Below are positions 1 through 11,404 of a stretch of DNA of 64,000 bases, one piece after another. Made by a program: the position numbers and the translations under genes. The notes under the pieces were generated by a model. It did not search any database. It was given only the letters and a program-made list of their open reading frames with translations, and was not told the origin of the DNA. Origin of the DNA: Eretmocerus hayati (taxonomy: Eukaryota; Arthropoda; Insecta; Hymenoptera; Aphelinidae); NCBI GenBank assembly GCA_029851415.1, contig CM056744.1, positions 66,458,172-66,522,171 on the forward strand, read 5' to 3'. How positions within the stretch are numbered: position 1 is the first letter of the stretch; the number at the start of each line of letters is the position of its first letter.

Positions 1-2291
1 AAGCATATATGAATAATCACTACTTTATTACACTGCTTCTATGTAACCATGAGACCCGTCATTATTTTTATTCAACCACTCTGTTATTATTACTGATCTC
101 TCCCACATAGGTCATGGCTAAACAAAATGTTTCAGCTCATGAACGTTATTTTCCATCACAATGGTTCTTTTCTTTGATACAAATTGAGAGCCGGACAGAC
201 CAGCAAATGGAATAATTTCTAGACCTATTCTAGCCAGATCAAAGGTAACTATCGTAATCTAGAGCAACTATGCTACTCATCTACTGTATCACTCAGTATT
301 TACTAATTAGTGCTTTAGGTTGCTGTAGCAAAATTTCAATTCTGACTGAAAATTATAAAAATCTGAGAAATGTCATTTGGGATAATGTATGAACTTATGC
401 GTAGACCAACTTTCAGACTCCCAACTCATGAAATTAGGGAGTTCTGATCAGAATCAAAAATTGCAAAATAATTTAGACCTGCTTTAACGGATTTCTCATG
501 ACTACTAATAATGGAGGTAACCCAAGCATTTGGTTTTGCCCCTCTTGTTTAGCCCCAACGTGTTAGTGAGGTAGCCCCCCCCAAGAGAAACTCCCACTAA
601 GTTTGCACCCCTAATGTAACGAAGTTGCGCTCACTTACTGGTTCATGGGCACGATTATTACCGGCGAGCTGATGTTTTGCATTGGGTGAATTCAATTATT
701 ATACCACTATGATCAGTTGAGAAAATTTACTCCCATGATTTTAATAACACCTAAACTGTCAGAGAAATATATTCTAACCTAAACACCCCTACTGTAGTAC
801 ATAACCTGTTAGAACTGTCTCAAGACTCTCAACCTAATTTTAAGGGTTGGAATGGAATTCAGACGTTCTAAGAATCTACTCTCAAGTTTATACCTAAAGC
901 TACCCGTAATCCAGGTGTCAAACTTTTAACAGAACATTTGATCAAATTGCAATCCCAATAAAAATTGGCCAAAATTTGAAGATTAAAAATTACATTAAGA
1001 ATAAATTCTCACCCCTCTTAAACTGCAATGTCTATTCCTCAACCCGAGATCTTTTGGCTTAGATTTCACTCCGTAAATTTGAAACCTGAACCTCATTCTT
1101 ATCTAACTAGAAGCAACCAAGAACTCACACGTAACCTAAACTTTTGCCTCCTGTCACGTTGTGCTGAATCTGGTCTATGAAAGTCGCTGACAAATATCCG
1201 GCTTGCATGTTGCATACTTTGTTTCCACGTACAAAGTATTTTATGACTACATTCTTTTCTCATGAAACCTAACCTCTTCAAAAGTCTTTCTTTCTTTCAT
1301 CTGAATACTCATACCAAGAAATGATTATCTGCTCATGCTTACAGCTGCACATTTCATCCTAACTCTACTAGACTTTTTACTTTCTAGATTGGAATTTACT
1401 TTCCCTTTACACTTTATTACGTCACCAAAATTTAACACTACCCCTTCTGAATTTACCACTATTTCGTTTAGACAACAATAATTACTAATCAACTATTTAC
1501 TGCTCATTTTCAGACTTCACCAATTTTCTGATCATTTTTCTATTCCAACTATGCTGAAAACAACCCGAGAAAATGACATTGAACTACCACCATTTTTATA
1601 TCCTAATTAGCCACCATCATTCACCTAAATTCTCGAATACTTTAATATTATCTGACTCCCCGAATTTGCTTCCTCCTAAACCTACGGACGCCCCTGACGC
1701 TCCGCTTATCTTTCACCTATTTGCACACTAAAAATTATCAGCCTCCCAATTTTTCTATCGAGTACGCGAGCTTCCAACCTACTTGCCTAATACTACCTGT
1801 TCCTAGCTACCTCTAGTCCCTCACACTTCTACCTAAACTCGAATTTCATTTTCGCTCACTCTTTTTTTTTCGGCATAGCCGAGCCATAAAGGCAACCTTG
1901 GCCTCTCCACGGTCATGCTACTCGCGCTCGTGGCGTATCTTCGCCACCTGCTTAACTTTCCCTAAACTTTCTTATAGCTAACACTCGCGCACTTTTCACA
2001 TTTCACTATTGCTTATTTCTACCCTTGCTCATAACACTAATGAGGAACCCATAATCATGAGGGATGATAATTATCATAATCAATGAAATATTCAAGCATG
2101 CAAAGGAGGATTGGAAAAGATATTCTTAGATCAAAATTCTCTCAATTTCTCTCTCTCTCATTTTATCTCCAACTTTGACTTTACTCTATTTATACTCTAC
2201 TAATTTTTACTGATTTATACTTATATTCGCGTCACCCTAAACCACGCTCGCGCGACCAGTTTTGTTAAGACTTGGGGAAGCCAAGTCTCCT

Positions 2292-2296
<5 letters not shown>
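1..2296. other. AT-rich non-coding stretch, no gene seen
   Basis: I see no ORF with recognisable protein sequence, no clear repeat structure and no RNA gene here. Composition is AT-rich with stop codons in all frames. The only moderately open frame (1099-1281, minus) is short and has no recognisable motif. Confidence 0.6.

Positions 2297-2360
<64 letters not shown>
2297..2360. repeat. (GA)n microsatellite, unoccupied
   Basis: About 60 bases of GA with a few interruptions at the right end. No retrotransposon end abuts it, unlike the (GA)n/(TC)n tracts beyond 26 kb, so it is an empty array of the same type. Confidence 0.95.
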
Positions 2361-2361
<1 letters not shown>

Positions 2362-2902
2362 TGAGAGACTATAAAAGTCCCCGAATGAATGTTGACAAAA
2401 CTTACTTACTTATATCAGGATCCGTGATGGTATCCGAAGGACCCGATGACCGTGTTGGCTCCGGCCACGAGGCAACTCCTAGTGAGCCCCGAAGCCGGAG
2501 CCAACTTCTCGTGCAACTTCTCTGGACGAGAGCAGGCGGGTAAGAGAGTGAGCCCACCAGAGCGAGGAGACGCCGGAGGGCCCGAACTACCGGTAGCTCT
2601 CCTCCATCTCCCCGCCAGATCAAGGCTCACCCTATCACCGCTCCACATTACTCTACTTAATTATGATAGTGTTCTCTCTTTCTCTTTCTTACTTAACACT
2701 ACCTTATGTACTTCATGCGGGGGAGAGGTCACGAGCATGGGAGGTCTCAGCCAGTGGTAGAATGACACATTGTGTGCCACTCTAATTGGCTTGCGCACCC
2801 CCATGCCCGCGAGCTTTTGAATTATTATGCACGCGGGGATTCTCCTGACACTCTAAAAGATGAGAGTGTCGGAAAAATCCATGCGTGACATAACACCTTG
2901 GA
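2361..2902. other. Non-coding, GC-rich in the middle
   Basis: Bases 2420-2640 are GC-rich and open in several frames at once, which reflects composition rather than coding. No motif is recognised. Confidence 0.4.
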
Positions 2903-3100
2903 AATCTCTGGCTTTCTATCAGTTGTTCCACACTGAGAATTGTTTTCCACAAGCATGGAAGTCCAGATCACCAGCTGTCTTGTGTAAGTCACGCATGGAC
3001 GTTGTGTAAGACAGCGAATGATCTGGACTTTCATGTTTATGGACAACGATTCCCAGTGTGGAAAAACTAATAAAAAGCAAGAGATTTCCGAGGATATGGG
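2903..3100. repeat. Hairpin repeat (MITE-like palindrome)
   Basis: The left arm (about 2905-2975) and right arm (about 3014-3098) are imperfect reverse complements. For example, the segment around CTGGACTT at 3022 answers AAGTCCAG at 2968, and the ends carry ATTTCCGAGG versus CTTGGAAATC. A small inner inverted repeat (GCTGTCTTGTGTAA against TTGTGTAAGACAGC) forms the tip. Total length is about 195 bp. It resembles a miniature inverted-repeat or foldback element. I could not settle a target-site duplication. Confidence 0.7.
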
Positions 3101-3309
3101 TATTTCATTTTTTCAAGGCGAGTATTTCCATACCGCGAACCTGTCTCCACGTGCAGTAAAAGAGGCGTACTGGGGTGCTTGGTTCCAGCGTGTTTATCAA
3201 TAATCTTGGAGAATTGGAGGCTGGAGGAGTTTTTCTCAGCGCGCATTTGTCTGCAGGAGTTTTTGAAGTACCGACCCCTTTCTTCGAAATCCCTGCAGCT
3301 GACAATTTA

Positions 3310-5135
3310 GGTGCCAGGATCACTTATCTGATGGATCCGATCCTATCCACTCCTATCCATTATTCGGAAAGTTTGGAAACGGATCTATCCGTCTCAATCC
3401 CCACAATTAGTATGCAGATTCAGCGGGTGAATCCGATCCCATCCGCTTCTATCGACATTGTTTGGAATGTCCGATGGAAGATCTATCCGGTCCAATGCCC
3501 ACAATTTGTAGTCAGAGTCTGAACGTCGATCCACTCCGTTTGAACCCCCACAATTCGGAACAAGAACACCCCGGTGAATCCGATCCTATCCGATTCCATC
3601 GACATCAAACGGAATGTCCGATGAAGGATCTATCCGTTGCAATCCCGACAATCTGTAATCAGAACACGGACTTCGATCCAATTCATTCCAATCACCACAA
3701 TTTGTATCAAGAACTTGCGGGTCGATCCGATCCCATCCGCTGCTATCCATCTTTCGGAATTTCCGGTGATGGTTCTATCCTCGTCAAATTCTACAATTCT
3801 TATCCAGAATGCCTGAGACAATCCGACCCTATCTGCATTCATCTATGTCACTCGAGATGCCCGATGACGAATCTATCCGCCTCATCATCCTCAATTTGTA
3901 TTGAAGTGAGCAGATCGATCCAACCGTATGCGCTCCTTTTCACATTAATCGGAATGCTCGATGGAGAATCTATCCGTTTCAGTACTCCTCATTCGTATTC
4001 AGAGCCCGAGCGTCGTTCCCATCCGTTCCACTCCCAACAATATTTATTCAGAATACGCTGGTCAATCCGATCCTATCCGCTTCTATCCACAGCTGTCGAA
4101 ATCGTCGATAACGGAATTATCCTACCAATCCCAACGATTTGTATTGAGAACACACGGGTAGATCTGATCCCACCCACTTCTTTCCACCATCTGGCATGTT
4201 CGATTACGGTTCTATTCGTTCCAATCCGCACAATGTGTATTCAGAATACGCGGGTCCATCCTCTCTTATCCGCTCCTTTGCACATCATTCGGAATCTCTG
4301 ATGACGGATCTATCCATTTCAATCCGCACAATTTGTATTCAGAACCGGAACCACGATCCAATCCATTCCAGCCCCCACAATTGGTATTCAGAATACGCGG
4401 GTCAATCCGATCATATCCGCCTCTATCCATGATTCGAAATCTCCGATGACGGATCTATCCGTCCTGATCCCCACAAATTGTCCTCAGGGCCCAAACGTCA
4501 CGCGGATGAATCCAATTCTCCCCGCTTCTATCCACATCCTCTGGAAAGTTTGATGGCGGATTCATCCATTTCAATCCCCACGATCCTCATTCAGATTACA
4601 CGAGCGGATCCAATCCTATCCGCTCCTATCCATCATTCGGAATGTTTGGTGACAGATCAATGCGTCTCAATCCCCACAATTTGTGTTCAGAATGAGCGGG
4701 TGAATCCGGTCCTATCCGCTTCTATTCATATTGTTTGGAATGTCCGATGAAAGATCTATCCGTGTCAATACCCATAATCATTAGTCGAAGCCCGAACGTT
4801 CACCCAATCCGTTAACCCCCACAAGTCGTATCGAGAACATCATGGTGCATCCGATCCTATCCGATTTCATCGACATCATACGGAATGTCCGATGAAGAAT
4901 CTATCCGTTGCAATCCCGACAATCTGTCATCAGAACACGAACTTCGATCCAATTCATTTCAATCCCCACATATTGTATCAAGAACTTGCGGGTCGATCCG
5001 ATCCTATCCTCTACTATCCATCTTTCGGGATTTCCAGTGATGGTTTTATCCGAGCCATATTCTACAATTTCTATCCAGAATGCGCGAGACAATCTGACCC
5101 TATCCGCATTCATCCATGTCACTCGATACAAATCG
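3310..5135 (+). repeat. Tandem satellite with higher-order structure
   Basis: A degenerate repeat built around TCCGATCCTATCCGCTCCTA and CGGATCTATCCGTTTCAATC recurs about fifteen times. Spacing between successive GATCTATCC boxes is about 95-108 bp or about 142-151 bp, so some units carry an extra ~50-bp submodule (around CAATCCCCACAATTTGTATT). The spacing pattern 3476/3627/3770 returns at 4753/4900/5042, and the sequence matches too, showing a duplication of about 1,277 bp. Long ORFs across the array (for example 3462-4301) come from the repeat's low stop density and are not genes. Confidence 0.85.
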
Positions 5136-6667
5136 AGGGAACTAGGGCCCTGAATCTTATCTGCGCTGATATGGAAGCTTCTGGAGGAAGATAGAGAGGT
5201 GGAAGATACTCGGTACGAATGATAACTCCAAGTAGTTCCCTTTGAACTATGATACTCTATATTGTTACAAGCCTCATAAGCGTGACCTATGAATTTACAA
5301 CCGAAAATGTGATGAAAATGCGCACCAAGCGTCTGTAAAGATTGTCCAACTAATCACTTTGCCTCATGGGCCACTGGAGCCATAATGGCTTCCGTACACC
5401 TTTCTCACAAGTTCAATCAAAACTTCACACGCGCATTTAATCCCCAATCCTTATGGCTCACCGGGTCGCGCGGATTCTTGGGAAGGCACCCTGGAAGATC
5501 TCAAGCCCAACCAAGGGCGAGATGCCTCAGTCTACGTCTAACTCTCCGAGAAGAGATAGCGGATCGGGGCCAAAGAGAGAGAGAGAGAGAGTATTCCATA
5601 GAAAAAGGCAATCACACTCGACGTCGATAACTAGCCAATTCTCCTCGTTTATTCCGTCCATATTATTTTCCACGGTTTTCCTGGATTCCCTTGGGCCACA
5701 AATTGGATTCGTCAGAAAAAGTGGAAATGCAAGATGGTTCCTGGAATTCGCGTGAGACGAGCTGATGTGTACTCCACAAAGATACTTCCAAGAATGTCCG
5801 ACTTCCCTCGTCTTCTTTTTCTTCCTCGGTCATCCGACGCGATCACAGAGCCCTCATCAATCAAACTATTTCCGGGAAATTAACCCGAGAGATACGGAAG
5901 ACACTGAATCATGATGCTGGAATTCCATAGAAATCCCGCGCCGACACTCCACCCGAGAGCCCGCATTTTACCTACGTTACTGAATCGTGCCTCCACCCGT
6001 GTGACATGCGCACTTCTCGCAATAATCACGTATCTCGTGGCAACTTCACCACTAAGTCAACTCACGCGCTTTCAATATCACAAATTGTCTCTGTCTCTCT
6101 CACTCGCATGGCAACTCTCACATCATCGGCTTCGTCTCTCTTATTCCACTGCAACTCTCTCCACATGAGTGTGCCGTAGGCAAAACCCTATCTCCCTCTC
6201 TCTCTCTCTTCCGTCGCTGCTCATCCTTTGTCTCTCTCTCCCAACTTCCCGCGCGAGCCCGCCTCGTTGCCGCATGATCTTCTGCTTTCGATTCCAACGT
6301 CCAGTAAGCGTTGCGACGCTGCGCCCATTCTTGGCGTAACCTGCTATACCGACTCTCCTTCCTCTTCGTGACTCTGATGTTCAATTACTCGTCTGACTCC
6401 CGCTGCTGCTCCGCTCGCGGCATCCACCTCGGCAAAAATAATATTCTGCAATATTACATGCCTTACGTGCGATGGCCCGGCGCAGCAGCGGAAGGTGGTG
6501 ACGGTAATCTCGGCGACTCCGTCGCATATCCCCCCCCCCACCAAGCCTGGCTACTCCCGACGGGAGTGGACCGCCTTCTAAACTCTCCCTTGTCACCACC
6601 GACCCGCTTCTGCCTCGGACCCTTAATTCAAATCTTATCCTCGCCCCCTCAATTCATCTCATCAATT
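5136..6667. other. No gene seen; short GA and TC tracts
   Basis: This stretch holds a short (GA)n near 5575-5594, a (TC)n near 6193-6215 and a C-run near 6530-6539. ORFs of up to 130 codons are present but show no recognisable protein sequence or splice context. Confidence 0.5.
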
Positions 6668-8086
6668 TATTACACAGCCACACACAAAAAATTTCGGATC
6701 TGATGGTCTCTCTATGTTTACTATAGGTTTTTGGGGTCGCTGAATCCGATTCCGGGGTCAGTTTTGCTCCAGCACGTCAGGATTCTGACATAACCTCAAA
6801 AAACCATGATTTTCGAGTAATACTTGGAGAATTGGGATGTGGCAGTTAAAGTATGATACCTATAGGTTTTTGGGGTCGCTGAATCCAAATTTGAGGTCAG
6901 TTTAGCTGTAATATGTCACAATTCTGACATAACCTCAAAAAAAACTTTCTCCCAGATTTTTTGAAGAATTTGGGTCTAGACACTTTTCTGAGCTTCTTAC
7001 AGGTTTTTTGGGGCGCTGAATCCAAATCCGGGATTGGCCTTACTCGCATATGTCACAGTTATGATATTACCTTGAAAATTGGATAGATGCAAGATTCGGA
7101 GTAAGTGAACGCACGATGATAGTGTTTCATTTCGGGTAGCTGAGTGCCAATCCGGACTTTGTTCGACTACAGCTTATAATGTGCCCTTCATAGTCCTAAG
7201 ACCTATGTTTCCGTAGCTGTTTCGATCTGATCGGTTAGTTTTGTGAACATAACCTCGAAAAATTTGATGAGCAAACTACGATAGTGAAGAAACTCTCCAA
7301 GTCACTGTGAGCTGATTTGTGGAACTCGATATTTTGTTACTCCTCTTCCTTGCTGCTATAGCGAGTCCTCTTTTCTTCATACGACCTATGTAGAGTTTAA
7401 CGTTTTCTTTTCGATTTTTGTAGATCCCGCTCCAGCATCCAACAGAAGTCCGCCATCATGTGCTCGTCCCACCTACCCTGATATCGACTTACCATGACTT
7501 TGATATCTTGATGGAAACGCTCGCCCAAGCATCGAATTTATGTCTAAGTCCTGACCTATTAGACTAAAACCAATCCTGGATTCGAATCCAGCGATTTCAT
7601 AAACTTGTAAGAAGCTTAGAAAGATTTCCAGGCTCAAATTTTCCGAGATATCGAGAAGGATCATAGTATTTTGGAGTTATGTCAGAATTGTGACATATTA
7701 CAGCTTAACTGACCTCAAATTTGGATTCAGCGACCCCAAAAACCTATAGGTATCATACTTTAACTGCCACATCCCAATTCTCCAAGTATTACCCGAAAAT
7801 CATGGTTTTTTGAGGTTATGTCAAAATCCTCATGTACTGGAGCAAAACTGACCCCGGATTCGGATTCAGCGACCCCGAAAACCTATAGGTATCATACTTT
7901 AACTGCCACATCCCAATTCTCCGAGTATTACCCGAAAATCATGGTTTTTTGAGGTTGTGTCAGAATCCTGACGTGCTGGAGCAAAACTGACCCCGGATTC
8001 GGATCCAGTGACCCCAAAAACCTTCAGTAAACATAGTGAGACCATCAGACCCGGAAATTTTTTTTTTGTGTGGCTGTGTTATGTAC
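6668..8086. mobile_element. Foldback element with repeat-bearing arms
   Basis: Two arms of about 400 bp are near-perfect reverse complements: 6668-7080 against about 7665-8086. The outermost bases (ACACAGCCACACA on the left, TGTGTGGCTGTGTT on the right) pair. Each arm contains two to three copies of a ~140-bp subrepeat starting TTTTTGGGGTCGCTGAATCC. Such internally repetitive arms are typical of foldback-type DNA elements. The centre (about 7100-7660) holds a broken ORF, annotated separately. No target-site duplication is obvious. Confidence 0.75.
7397..7531 (-). pseudogene. Broken ORF of an arthropod repeat-borne protein
   Basis: On the minus strand one frame reads CLGERFHQDIKVM, followed about four residues later by YQGRWDEHMMADFCW, then a basic end before a stop. 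I recall very similar text from an uncharacterised protein family that recurs in many copies in arthropod genomes; I know no function for it. Upstream the coding sequence seems to continue in another frame (7473-7664 minus, MILLDISENLSLEIF), which implies a frameshift. Its place between the arms of the foldback element suggests the element carries it. The family assignment rests on memory only. Confidence 0.4.
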
Positions 8087-8142
8087 ATCCACACATATCA
8101 CCCATTACTTTCACTTTTACGTCCTACGATTTCATGCATCTT

Positions 8143-8520
8143 CCTTCACCACTACTACCACTACTACTACTTTTTTTTTTCTTAGTGGAATATAAGGAAA
8201 AGTCTGATGACAGGCTATCCCTAATGGATCTCCCACCGGCAGACCATAAGCGCTTTCATTTTGCTCACCCGGGAAACCGGATGAGCATGAATCCAACGCC
8301 CGTGTGCCCTGGGGGCTCAAACCTTCTGGTCTCAGCCCTACGATTTTGGCATGCCATCATTGCAGGACTGGAGGCAGCTAACCACTATCTAGCCAACCCA
8401 CCCCGGGACCGCATTAGCATTACTTCGGGTGGGAAGCGTATCGCGCGCCATGGGGCGTTCCTCTTCGGTGTGTTCGCTCTTCTGTCTTCTCTCTTCGTCG
8501 TCAATGATCACTTAGAATGG
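8143..8520 (-). mobile_element. Worn 3' end of an R1-like LINE beside (ACT)n
   Basis: On the minus strand bases 8440-8400 read GAAGTAATGCTAATGCGGTC. This matches the 3'-UTR core GAAGTAATGCTCACGCGGT shared by copies B, F, I, J, K and O. A T-run at 8170-8180 stands where the poly(A) tail of a minus-strand copy should be. The flank next to the tail is an ACT/CTA trinucleotide repeat (8143-8169), not (TC)n. It is probably an older relative of the R1-like group. The right end is not defined. Confidence 0.45.
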
Positions 8521-8957
8521 AGTGATCATTGACTCAAATCATCAGTCGAATGGAGTTGAACTCACGGCTCTCTTTCAAGGAGGCGACCGCATTCTTCAAT
8601 AAATATGTTTCATGTAGCAATATTTAGCTAGAATTGGAGCTAGAGGGGAATTCGAATCTTTGGCGAAAATATAAATTAGTTGAACGTGGTATTATTTATC
8701 CCGTTGCAGTTGCACAATCTTCTCCACTAGTGAAAAAGACCACCAAAAACTGGGTAACAATGATGTTGTTAACAAAAGTGGGGGTTGGCGAGCGGAGCGA
8801 GCATCACGAATATCAGCTGTGCTGAGATTATGCTCGCATGCACAGGAGTGGCATGGTGACGATGTTCACCCGGACGATTCGCACATGCGCCCACTAAGAG
8901 CAACAGAAACGGAGCGCTTATCCGCGACCCCGGGTATCTGCACATTGTCACCTATCA
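8521..8957. other. No gene seen
   Basis: No recognisable coding sequence or repeat unit. A short GAGCGGAGCGAGC motif at about 8790 is the only noticeable pattern. Confidence 0.4.
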
Positions 8958-9270
8958 TCATACACTATCCCAAGGCATGTGGATAGCAATGGATAGGATC
9001 GGATCGACCCGCGGAGTCTGCATAAGAATCAAGGGGACTGTGATGGATTGATCCGTCACTTCGCACTGAAGCGAATAGGATCGGATAGGAACGATGAGGT
9101 TCCATACTATCCACTCGGATTGAACGAAATTGGACGGGGAAGTAATTAATTCGTATAGGATTGGATTGACTCCCGGGCTCTGCATATGAATTGTGGGGGT
9201 AGAAATGGATAGATCTGTCATCAAACATTCCGAATGATGCATAGGAGCGGATATGGCCGGATCGACCAGC
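8958..9270 (-). repeat. Inverted outlier of the 3.3-5.1 kb satellite
   Basis: Read on the minus strand this carries the same boxes (CATTCGGAATG, GATCTATCC, CCCACAATTC, TCCGATCCTATCC) as the array at 3.3-5.1 kb, but in the opposite orientation and with about two units. It lies on the far side of the 6.67-8.09 kb foldback element. Confidence 0.75.
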
Positions 9271-9722
9271 GTGTTCTTAATATAGACTAGCGGTATTACC
9301 TTGCTCTCTAACCTTCGCTCGGCTTCTCTCTTTTGGGACGATTCATTGTCTAGGAGAGTATAATTCTTCTTCCAAAACTAATTCGGAAATATGCTTCAAA
9401 TGATGGTACGTAACGTCAACAGGGAGCAAGCTGAGTACTAAATCTTCAATGTCACTCAGGAACGTCAATTGTACCCAATGGCATTAGGCCGAGCGAGCGT
9501 TAGCGAGCGAGGCAGTACCGCTTGTCTCTGTAATTTATTCCTAATACCATTGAGTTATTATCGAAATTCTCCCCGATCGTATTGAAATGATCATAAGAAT
9601 CTTGAAATTTCGATTGACTGCATTAATAGAAATTGCATTTGACGTCCAACGTAATTACAGAGAAATCAATCTCCCCACTGAGAGTAATTTCCAGACCCCT
9701 GCACGTCAATTTGTCGAAAACT
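9271..9722. other. No gene seen
   Basis: No coding sequence is recognised. A small palindromic GCGAGCGTTAGCGAGCGAGG motif sits near 9492. Confidence 0.4.
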
Positions 9723-9724
9723 TA

Positions 9725-10790
9725 GGGGAGAGCGGGGTATGTCGGGCATAGCTAATTAAAACCCGCTTGGCAACTACGATTTTTACTTTAATTGGATCTG
9801 CGAGTGGGCATTCGACAGAGAAACATCTCAGGAATGATTGGATATTTTTTTAAAAATTTTTTCACTCGCACATTTTCATAGAAATGCTATTTTCTAAACC
9901 TTAATCATTGGGGCACGATGGGCAATCGCGGGGTATAGCGGACAGTCGTGTAGGGTATGATGGACACTCACGATTTTTAAGTAAAATGATAACACTACAG
10001 ATACAGAATTGTTGTCATTAGCATATTTGAACATTTTTCCACCTAATCTGATGCCTCAGGTCTATGACATGCCGTGAAATGTTGGTAAAACTCGATTATT
10101 CAACAAAAAGATGTCACAGCTCGGATCTCACTCGCTCGCACACACGAGTTTATTATGCATGGCACGAATCTGGTGGTCATATTATGTGATACAGCTTCTA
10201 ACTCACCACCCACAGCATTGATAGCACTCACTTTTTACTCACATCGAGGTAAAATTATCAATAATATCGATAAACAATCACATCCGTGGTGCAGCTGGAG
10301 CAGAATATCAACAACACGAGGCGACGCGGAGGTTAGGTTAGGTTGGGTGGCGCCATGCGGCTCGTGTGCTGTGGCTGTATGTTGGAACTGGCCAACGCGC
10401 CCCGCTTTTTGTGTCCATTATACCCCGTTCCACTCATCTTCGTATTACTATTATTGCTCAAAAACTACTTATCGGATCACTTCGATTCAAATTGGAGATT
10501 AAAGCTAACGAACAGAGCTACCGATGAGAGATGGGTGGCCAAGTATTTTCGATCAAATTGGCGCACGAACGGTAGAGTGCATACAGGCGTGACAAGCGAT
10601 ATTTTACCTTGAATTTTGACCTACGCTTTTGAAGGGTCAAAACATATTGAAATCTCTTGTAACTCTCCAGAGAAAAACTAGGTGATACACTAATGCGAAT
10701 TCATGAACATTTGGATTTTTAAATATTTTTTTGTATTTTATAACTGGGGTGCCCAAATTTTCGAGCTGCCCACCATACCCCGCTCTCCCC
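9725..10790. mobile_element. Non-autonomous inverted-repeat DNA transposon
   Basis: The ends are inverted repeats: GGGGAGAGCGGGGTATG at 9725 and its reverse complement CATACCCCGCTCTCCCC ending at 10790. Both ends are flanked by TA (9723-9724 and 10791-10792), consistent with a TA target duplication as in Tc1/mariner-like elements. The end motif recurs inside in weaker form (GGGGTATAGCGGACA near 9935). No transposase is recognisable in the 1,066 bp, so it is non-autonomous. The superfamily is inferred only from the TA flank. Confidence 0.65.
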
Positions 10791-10913
10791 TATTGGGAAT
10801 TGGGAAATATTACTGAATACTGGTGAATTTAAATCGTTGTTTCTTCATAGATGTTTCCACAATGTATTCTAGTGCAATCTCTGATCTGTATTGATATGCT
10901 TCTTGTATATGAA

Positions 10914-11100
10914 CCGACCTCGTTACTACGAGCCGTCATACCTCGATCGCGTGTACGATCGTACGCGCGATCGGTATGACGATCGCACGCTCGATGGTAC
11001 ATATGATCGTTGCCCGATCGTTATCGCGATCATATGCACGATCTAATGTTACCGGCCGAAGCTCGATCCGACCTCGTCAATACGAGCCGTCATATCACGA
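10914..11100. repeat. CGATCG-rich palindromic block with direct repeats
   Basis: The phrase GACCTCGTTACTACGAGCCG (near 10917) returns as GACCTCGTCAATACGAGCCG (near 11070). Between them the sequence is packed with GATC-containing palindromes such as ACGATCGTACGCGCGATCGG. It lies just upstream of the first dynein exon. No function can be assigned. Confidence 0.6.
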
Positions 11101-11258
11101 TTGTACACGCACGTTATATGCGTGCAGGGAGAAAGCAAAAACCCGATCCTCACTTGCTATTCCCTGGATCTTCTATCCTCTTCTGACGGATCCTTATCTG
11201 AACTACGGATCAATTCTCCCGAGTATGCTCAGCTTAGAGTTTTGTGTTGCGATTTCAG

Positions 11259-11330
11259 ATCGAGGATAAGTTCGATATCATCCCACTTATTGCAGGATTG
11301 AGAAGGGACGTACTGATATTGATTTCAGAG
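11259..11330 (+). CDS. DYNC1H1: Cytoplasmic dynein heavy chain, small exon
   Basis: A 24-codon exon reading IEDKFDIIPLIAGLRRDV and then LILISE. It follows a polypyrimidine-AG acceptor (GATTTCAG, ending at 11258) and is followed by a GTGAGT donor at 11331. The peptide matches the stretch of the dynein heavy chain tail just before the conserved GI-L-WESYKLD segment, which opens the next exon at 11405. Both junctions are phase 0, so the two exons join in frame. No earlier exon was recognised upstream in this window. Confidence 0.75.
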
Positions 11331-11404
11331 GTGAGTTGTTGTGTCCTATGGCATCTAGCCGGTAATTCTTATGAAGTGAAACTTGAGAATCCATTCAATT
11401 CTAG

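Noticed and set aside
3462..4301. 279-codon ORF on the + strand
   Set aside because: It lies wholly inside the degenerate satellite, and equivalent ORFs occur in other frames and copies; the repeat unit simply lacks stops.
10328..10352. GGTTAGGTTAGGTTGGGT, resembling insect telomere repeat TTAGG
   Set aside because: Only two to three imperfect units inside an inverted-repeat transposon; not a telomeric tract.
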